A stretch of DNA of 9,051 nucleotides from an uncultured bacterium (lineage in GTDB: Bacteria > Bacillota > Clostridia > Oscillospirales > Acutalibacteraceae). Under the pieces are notes generated by a model that had not been told where the DNA came from, searched no databases, and saw nothing but the letters and a program-made list of their open reading frames with translations. A program made the position numbers and the translations under genes. Below, one piece after another: positions 5,574 through 9,051 of the stretch. The DNA lies in contig CAJMOI010000076.1 in NCBI GenBank assembly GCA_905215105.1, positions 1-9,051 of the forward strand. The letters run 5' to 3'. Within the stretch, counting starts at the first letter, position 1, and each line of letters starts with the position of its first letter.

Positions 5574-7742
5574 ATGAAGATGCAGAAAAGTCAGGCCCGT
5601 TGGGGCAAAAAAGTGCTTTGTGTGGCAATGGCCGGTACAATGGTTTTCAGTATCGGTTCACAGCTCCCTGTATATGCACAGGAAGACCCCATTGCACCGC
5701 ATGCAGCAGATTACGGTTATTATGTAGATGCTTATCAGAAAAATGATATTGAAGGGGTAAAGAATACACTGGAAAACCCCGCTAACGGAGTCTTATCCCA
5801 GATGCTGAACTATTTTACCCCAGGTACTGAGTGGAATAACGGCACGATTTTGGACAGAGATATGCACGTTCAGAATATCACCGAAACAGCCAATATTCGG
5901 AACAATGCCTCTGAATCCCAGCAGGTGAAGGCATTCTATGATGATGTTCGGGAAAAAAATTATAGCATGATTTCCGGCCTGGGAGAGTACGCAGATGAAT
6001 TTATCAAAGGTGTAAATGCCCAGAGCTACGTTATGCGGGAAGCAGATTACAATGCTGCTAAAGCCGCTGGAAAGACCGAAGCTGATTTTGGAGACAACAC
6101 GGATTTATGGAGCATTACCGTCCCCGAAGATGCTTCCACCAATAAATATACGGATGTTCACAACGATGCACAGTGGGCAGATCCCAACGGCGTGTACGGA
6201 GGAATTGTAAATCTGGTGTCTACCCTGCGCGGCGGTGCGGCCAGCACCTCTTCAGCTAAGAAATACTATAAGTATATGCGCCCCTATCGCTGGTCCAGAC
6301 TTGACGAGACTCTGCCGCAAGTTACCATTCTTGATTCCCTGCGGCCTATGGAAAATTCCGACCCCAGCAATGATGGCGGTTATCCCAGCGGCCATACAAA
6401 CGCCGCTTATTTGGCTGCTATTGCCATGGCTTACTCTGTACCGGAGCAGTATTCTGAATTGATGCTTCGTGCCAGCGAGCTGGGTTATGACAGAATTGTG
6501 GCAGGCATGCACTCCTGCCTGGATGTAATCGGTGGCAGAATGACTGCTACTGCTATTGCCGCCTCTAATCTGTATGACCCTGACAAAGCGGACGCCAAGA
6601 CACAGGGCCTTGCCGCTGGCAGACTGCTGGTGGGGAACGACAGCACAGTAGAAGAAAAGTCCGATTACGAAAGCTATCAGCAGGACAAGGCCACCTATCT
6701 GTATCGGATGACCTACAACCTGAAGAAGGACAACTCCGATACCACGAAACCTATGGTAGTTCCCAAAGGTGCGGAAGTCCTTTTGGAGAGCAGATACCCC
6801 TATCTGAACGCTGACGAGATTCGATATGTCCTGTATACCACGGGTGTGTCCTCTGGCTATTCCGTTCTGGATGATGCAGAGGGTTGGGGCAGACTGAATT
6901 TGTTTGAGGCTTCCAACGGATACGGCGCGTTTGTGACCGATGTAACGGTAAATATGGATGCATCCAAAGGCGGCCTGAACGCAGCTGATAACTGGAAGAA
7001 CGATATTTCCGGCGACGGCGCTCTGGTAAAGCAGGGTACCGGTATGCTGGTCCTCTCCGGCAACAATACCTACGCAGGCGGCACTACTGTGGAAGGCGGC
7101 ACTATCCGTGCTGACTATGGCACCGCTTTTGGCACCGGCGATGTTACCAACAACAGCACCGTTGTGGAGAATACCGATGATGCAATGACTATTGGCGGCG
7201 ACTATATCCAGGGTGATGATGCTACTCTCGAAATGACCATCTCCAGCGCAGACGATGTGCTGCATATTGCAGGCGACGCTTCCTTTGGCGGAAAGCTGGT
7301 TTTGAATCTGGAAAACTATCAGCCTGAAAAGGATTTGGATATTATCACATGCGCTGATGTGGTTTCCAAATTTGATGAGATCGAATGCAATGCTCCCGCA
7401 GATTTTGAAGGAAAGATTACGTATACCAAGAACGGTGTGAGTATCAGTTTTGACGACGAGTCTGAAACCCCTGACGGCGGCACCTCTGATACCAGCACTC
7501 CTGACAGTAGTGTTCCCGACAGCAGCGCCCCGGATACCAGTACTCCTGATAGTAGCACTCCTGATACCGGCGTTTCCGACAGCAGCAATCCCGAAGGCAC
7601 TGTGTCCGACGACCATCAGGGAAGTCTCCCACAGACCGGCGATACGACTGGATATCTTCCTATCGTAGCGGTTTTGGTTCTCTCTCTGGGAGGTAGCATA
7701 GTGGCACTGTACCGTAAAAATCGCCTGAAAAAATCTCTCTAA
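5574..7742 (+). CDS. Secreted, wall-anchored PAP2-family acid phosphatase with beta-strand repeat and LPQTG signal
   Basis: A 722-residue surface protein. Parts in order: signal peptide with basic start and hydrophobic core, cut probably after VYA (about residue 35); a PAP2/class A acid phosphatase domain (about 110-335); a family extension (about 370-455) with EVLLESRYPYL and EGWGRLNLFEA; an autotransporter-type beta-strand repeat (481-511) with LVLSGNNTYAGGTTVEGGT; a further beta-rich stretch to about 625; an Asp/Ser/Thr/Pro-rich wall spanner (632-680); and LPQTG (685-689), a membrane helix and a basic tail. The three catalytic motifs are intact: K229-x6-R236-P237, PSGH (271-274), and R307-x5-H313-x3-D317. 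His274 and His313 would be the general acid and the phospho-accepting nucleophile, which suggests it removes phosphate from small esters outside the cell; the substrate is unknown. ATG 5574 sits very close to AGGAAGGA (5563-5570), and ATG 5580 has better spacing. It is transcribed alone and is less GC-rich than its neighbours. Confidence 0.9.
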   Translation: MKMQKSQARWGKKVLCVAMAGTMVFSIGSQLPVYAQEDPIAPHAADYGYYVDAYQKNDIEGVKNTLENPANGVLSQMLNYFTPGTEWNNGTILDRDMHVQNITETANIRNNASESQQVKAFYDDVREKNYSMISGLGEYADEFIKGVNAQSYVMREADYNAAKAAGKTEADFGDNTDLWSITVPEDASTNKYTDVHNDAQWADPNGVYGGIVNLVSTLRGGAASTSSAKKYYKYMRPYRWSRLDETLPQVTILDSLRPMENSDPSNDGGYPSGHTNAAYLAAIAMAYSVPEQYSELMLRASELGYDRIVAGMHSCLDVIGGRMTATAIAASNLYDPDKADAKTQGLAAGRLLVGNDSTVEEKSDYESYQQDKATYLYRMTYNLKKDNSDTTKPMVVPKGAEVLLESRYPYLNADEIRYVLYTTGVSSGYSVLDDAEGWGRLNLFEASNGYGAFVTDVTVNMDASKGGLNAADNWKNDISGDGALVKQGTGMLVLSGNNTYAGGTTVEGGTIRADYGTAFGTGDVTNNSTVVENTDDAMTIGGDYIQGDDATLEMTISSADDVLHIAGDASFGGKLVLNLENYQPEKDLDIITCADVVSKFDEIECNAPADFEGKITYTKNGVSISFDDESETPDGGTSDTSTPDSSVPDSSAPDTSTPDSSTPDTGVSDSSNPEGTVSDDHQGSLPQTGDTTGYLPIVAVLVLSLGGSIVALYRKNRLKKSL
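7479..7592 (+). repeat. Imperfect tandem repeat coding the Asp/Ser/Thr/Pro wall spanner
   Basis: Units of about five to six codons in the pattern (T/S/V/A)-P-D-(S/T)-S recur at least six times (TPDSS, VPDSS, APDTS, TPDSS, TPDTG, VSDSS). The DNA repeats the core CCTGATA or CCTGACAG with third-position changes. Such repeats often vary in copy number between strains and set how far the domain reaches out of the wall. Confidence 0.75.
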
Positions 7743-7752
7743 GTAATTTCTG

Positions 7753-7794
7753 AAAAAACAAAAGCCGTCTCTCAGGAGGCGGCTTTTGTTTTTT
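7753..7794. terminator. Very long two-way intrinsic terminator
   Basis: A 15-base perfect stem, AAAAAACAAAAGCCG (7753-7767) with CGGCTTTTGTTTTTT (7780-7794), is extended inward by four more pairs (one G-T) to a TCAG loop. The arms carry an A run on the left and a T run on the right, so it could stop transcription on either strand. It begins 10 bases after the phosphatase stop. Confidence 0.93.
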
Positions 7795-7865
7795 CTATTC
7801 TTCATTTACTTTCTGTCATAAGATTGGACCTTTGAGAAGAAAGTTTCTATGAAAAATGGGATTTC

Positions 7866-7896
7866 TTTACACAACTCATCTAAGTTATGTTATAAT
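7866..7896 (+). promoter_or_regulatory. Promoter of the four-helix membrane protein
   Basis: TTTACA (7866-7871) and a perfect extended -10, TGTTATAAT (7888-7896), with a 19-base spacer. The TG extension probably makes up for the long spacing. Transcription would begin near 7903. Confidence 0.7.
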
Positions 7897-7942
7897 AAAA
7901 AAAACATAAATAACAGATTTGGTAGAGAGGAGTGTATCTCTT

Positions 7943-8623
7943 TTGAAACAAACAGTTTCCTTCCAAAAGGAAAAGAGCGCTGCCGTGGATTTTCTCATGG
8001 CACTGGTGGGCGGACTCTGTCTGCTGTTTACGGCGGCAAATGAGTGGATTTTATACAATAACCTGTATGGCCGGGAGCTGCGCCAGCCTTCCGGGCTGCT
8101 GGAAAGCGGCCAGTTTTCCACCATTGCCGATGCAGAGAAGTTGCAGGCTGACTACCAGTTCTGGAATACCGGCTGGGCCATTGGTTTGCGGTTGTTTCTG
8201 CTGGTGGCGGGAATCGCCCTGTGTGCCATCGGCCTGATTCGGCTGGTGCATCTCTGCCAGCGGAAGCGCTGGATTGCCTATCTGATTATTTCCGTCATCG
8301 GCGTGCTGCTGGTGGGCTTTGGACTGTTTGTGGAAATCTATATGCTGGAAAATCCCAACGGGCTTGTGTTGACCTCCATGACCGACGGGGAAATCGCCTA
8401 TTATATCGATCTCCACTACAATGAGCATCTGGACTGGGCCTCCACACAGGGAACGGTAATCCGTCTGGGGTATTGGCTGCTGTCCGTGTTTACGGCAGCT
8501 TCCGGTATTGTGGGTGCAGCCAGAAGCCGTGTCCGCAATCGCCGGGAAGACCGGGTGGACCCGCAGGCCAAGCGTCAGGAAATGCTCAAGCACGCGGCAG
8601 GAAAGGGCAAAGGAAAGAAATAA
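7943..8623 (+). CDS. Four-helix integral membrane protein of unknown function
   Basis: I do not recognise this family. TTG 7943 is chosen as start because AGGAG (7928-7932) lies 10 bases upstream and no ATG is near; it gives 226 residues beginning MKQTVSFQKEK. A TTG at 7919 lies before the ribosome binding site and cannot use it. Four hydrophobic segments appear at about 14-33, 78-102, 110-134 and 171-192. Charges fit a topology with both ends inside: a basic N-terminus, a basic loop QRKRW (106-110), and a strongly basic tail (194-226) ending KGKGKK. The two outer loops (about 34-77 and 135-170) are polar, the second acidic with several Tyr, His and Asp. No catalytic motif is seen. It has its own promoter, follows a strong terminator, and is not obviously tied to its neighbours. 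No terminator is seen after it, so read-through into the T-box leader is possible. Confidence 0.8.
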   Translation: MKQTVSFQKEKSAAVDFLMALVGGLCLLFTAANEWILYNNLYGRELRQPSGLLESGQFSTIADAEKLQADYQFWNTGWAIGLRLFLLVAGIALCAIGLIRLVHLCQRKRWIAYLIISVIGVLLVGFGLFVEIYMLENPNGLVLTSMTDGEIAYYIDLHYNEHLDWASTQGTVIRLGYWLLSVFTAASGIVGAARSRVRNRREDRVDPQAKRQEMLKHAAGKGKGKK

Positions 8624-8648
8624 CCATTTATTTTTCCCGGTGGGAACC

Positions 8649-8677
8649 TTGACAAAGGGAAAAAACAGTGGTAACAT
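8649..8677 (+). promoter_or_regulatory. Promoter of the T-box leader
   Basis: A perfect TTGACA (8649-8654), a 17-base spacer, then TAACAT (8672-8677). Transcription would begin near 8684, just where the conserved T-box leader starts. Confidence 0.8.
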
Positions 8678-8683
8678 GAAGCC

Positions 8684-8949
8684 AACAAAGAGAAATGCAG
8701 AGAAGAGGAAGCTCTTCTTCCAGTTTCCTGTAAAAGAGAGCGGGCGTCACCGGCTGAAAGCGCCTGCGGCAGGAGGAAGACGAGACACCGCCTCTGAGCA
8801 GCCGCCGAACACGGGAAACCGCCAAAGGCCGGCCGGGTGGCGCCGTTATGAGCCGCAAGAGGGTTTTTGTTTTGACAAAAGCCGAATTCCGGGTGGAACC
8901 GCAGTGCATTACGCCTGCCCCAGATGTGGGGCAGGCGGTTTTTGTTTTT
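8684..8949 (+). promoter_or_regulatory. T-box riboswitch, probably sensing uncharged tRNA-Thr
   Basis: An mRNA leader that lets transcription continue when a specific tRNA is uncharged. The T-box core GGGTGGAACCGC (8891-8902) is followed by a terminator hairpin. In Stem I, TGC (8696-8698) pairs with GCA (8798-8800); next comes the AGAGA/GA kink (8699-8703 with 8796-8797), then AGAGG (8704-8708) with CCTCT (8791-8795). Above an internal loop, CTCTTCTTCC (8712-8721) pairs with GGAAGACGAG (8775-8784) with one mismatch. The loop's 3' strand ACACCG (8785-8790) places the specifier at ACC (8787-8789), a Thr codon, by alignment with B. subtilis glyQS. The UGGA bulge (8894-8897) needs a tRNA with U at position 73, which disfavours the neighbouring readings CAC (His, C73) and GAC (Asp, G73). 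The T-box call is firm; Thr specificity is inference. Confidence 0.93.
8913..8949 (+). terminator. T-box terminator hairpin
   Basis: GCCTGCCCC (8913-8921) pairs perfectly with GGGGCAGGC (8928-8936) around AGATGT, then a T run broken by one G (8939-8949). CCGC of the T-box core (8899-8902) can also pair with GCGG (8935-8938), so the antiterminator and terminator compete for the same bases, as expected in this class. Confidence 0.9.
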
Positions 8950-8970
8950 ACGGCCGCCGGAAATCCTTTC

Positions 8971-9033
8971 TCTGAAATTTCCAAATTATTTTTGTAAAAG
9001 ACCTGCTAATAAAAGTCAAGTAGAAATTTCAGA
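8971..9033. repeat. Perfect 11-base inverted repeat between T-box terminator and ribosome binding site
   Basis: TCTGAAATTTC (8971-8981) and GAAATTTCAGA (9023-9033) are exact reverse complements 41 bases apart. Each arm holds the self-complementary word GAAATTTC. It lies downstream of the T-box terminator and ends six bases before the ribosome binding site. It may fold in the read-through mRNA or bind a protein; its function is unknown. Confidence 0.6.
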
Positions 9034-9038
9034 TTTTT

Positions 9039-9045
9039 AGGGAGG
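9039..9045 (+). promoter_or_regulatory. Ribosome binding site for the gene beyond the right edge
   Basis: AGGGAGG followed by CGAAAA to the last base of the window. A start codon is expected at or just after the first base beyond the edge. This would be the T-box-controlled gene, probably thrS or another threonine-related gene judging by the likely specifier. Confidence 0.8.
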
Positions 9046-9051
9046 CGAAAA

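Noticed and set aside
7479..7592. Tandem repeat considered as a CRISPR array
   Set aside because: Units are 15-18 bases without unique spacers and remain in frame as an Asp/Ser/Thr/Pro-rich wall spanner.
6252..7805. 517-residue open frame on the minus strand
   Set aside because: It is antisense to the phosphatase, whose motifs, signal peptide and wall anchor prove the plus frame. The minus frame runs through the terminator and has no ribosome binding site or recognisable family.
7849..8043. 64-residue plus-strand frame starting at ATG 7849
   Set aside because: The frame contains the promoter (7866-7896) and the ribosome binding site of the next gene, has no ribosome binding site of its own, and overlaps the membrane protein gene in another phase.
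8787..8789. Reading the specifier as CAC (His) or GAC (Asp) by shifting the frame in the specifier loop
   Set aside because: The loop alignment to known T-boxes favours ACC, and the bulge base A at 8897 requires U73, whereas tRNA-His normally has C73 and tRNA-Asp G73.
8508..8975. 155-residue open frame on the plus strand over the leader
   Set aside because: It overlaps the end of the membrane protein gene and the whole T-box. The apparent protein is only the translated riboswitch, its terminator included.

Overview
The window looks like chromosomal DNA from a gut-type clostridium (Bacillota; my best guess is an Oscillospiraceae/Ruminococcaceae relative). The reasons are a FeoB with its small Cys-rich partner, a Bacillus-type pyrimidine nucleoside phosphorylase, RNase Y, a sortase-anchored surface protein, a T-box leader, strong AGGAG-type ribosome binding sites, and GC-rich coding sequence flanked by A/T-rich regulatory stretches. 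All genes read on the + strand. The species assignment is inference.

Layout. 1-956: the end of a ferrous iron transport operon, with the C-terminal part of FeoB and an overlapping 48-residue FeoB-associated Cys-rich membrane protein, closed by a terminator. 995-3591: a nucleoside salvage operon, with a strong promoter, deoD (purine nucleoside phosphorylase), cdd (cytidine deaminase) and pdp (pyrimidine nucleoside phosphorylase). Gaps are 10 bases, and the ribosome binding sites of cdd and pdp overlap the preceding stop codons. 3640-5376: rny (RNase Y) with its own promoter, a hairpin at the expected transcript start, and a perfect terminator. 5490-7794: a large secreted, wall-anchored PAP2-type acid phosphatase with an autotransporter-type beta-strand repeat, an Asp/Ser/Thr/Pro-rich wall spanner and an LPQTG sorting signal, closed by a very long two-way terminator. 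7866-8623: a four-helix membrane protein of unknown function with a probable TTG start. 8649-9051: a promoter, a T-box riboswitch with its terminator, and a ribosome binding site. The regulated gene would begin just past the right edge. The likely specifier ACC and the acceptor-pairing base point to tRNA-Thr, so threonyl-tRNA synthetase or another threonine gene is expected there.

How the parts work together. The three salvage enzymes turn purine and pyrimidine nucleosides into free bases and (deoxy)ribose 1-phosphate. The surface phosphatase could in principle supply nucleosides by removing phosphate from nucleotides outside the cell, but nothing in the sequence proves that link. RNase Y is a housekeeping mRNA decay enzyme with separate control.

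No CRISPR array, insertion sequence, phage gene, tRNA or rRNA was seen. The genes are mostly well-known families. The points most worth a second look are the phosphatase fusion, the inverted repeats lying at or near the predicted starts of three transcripts, and the T-box with an additional perfect inverted repeat downstream of its terminator.
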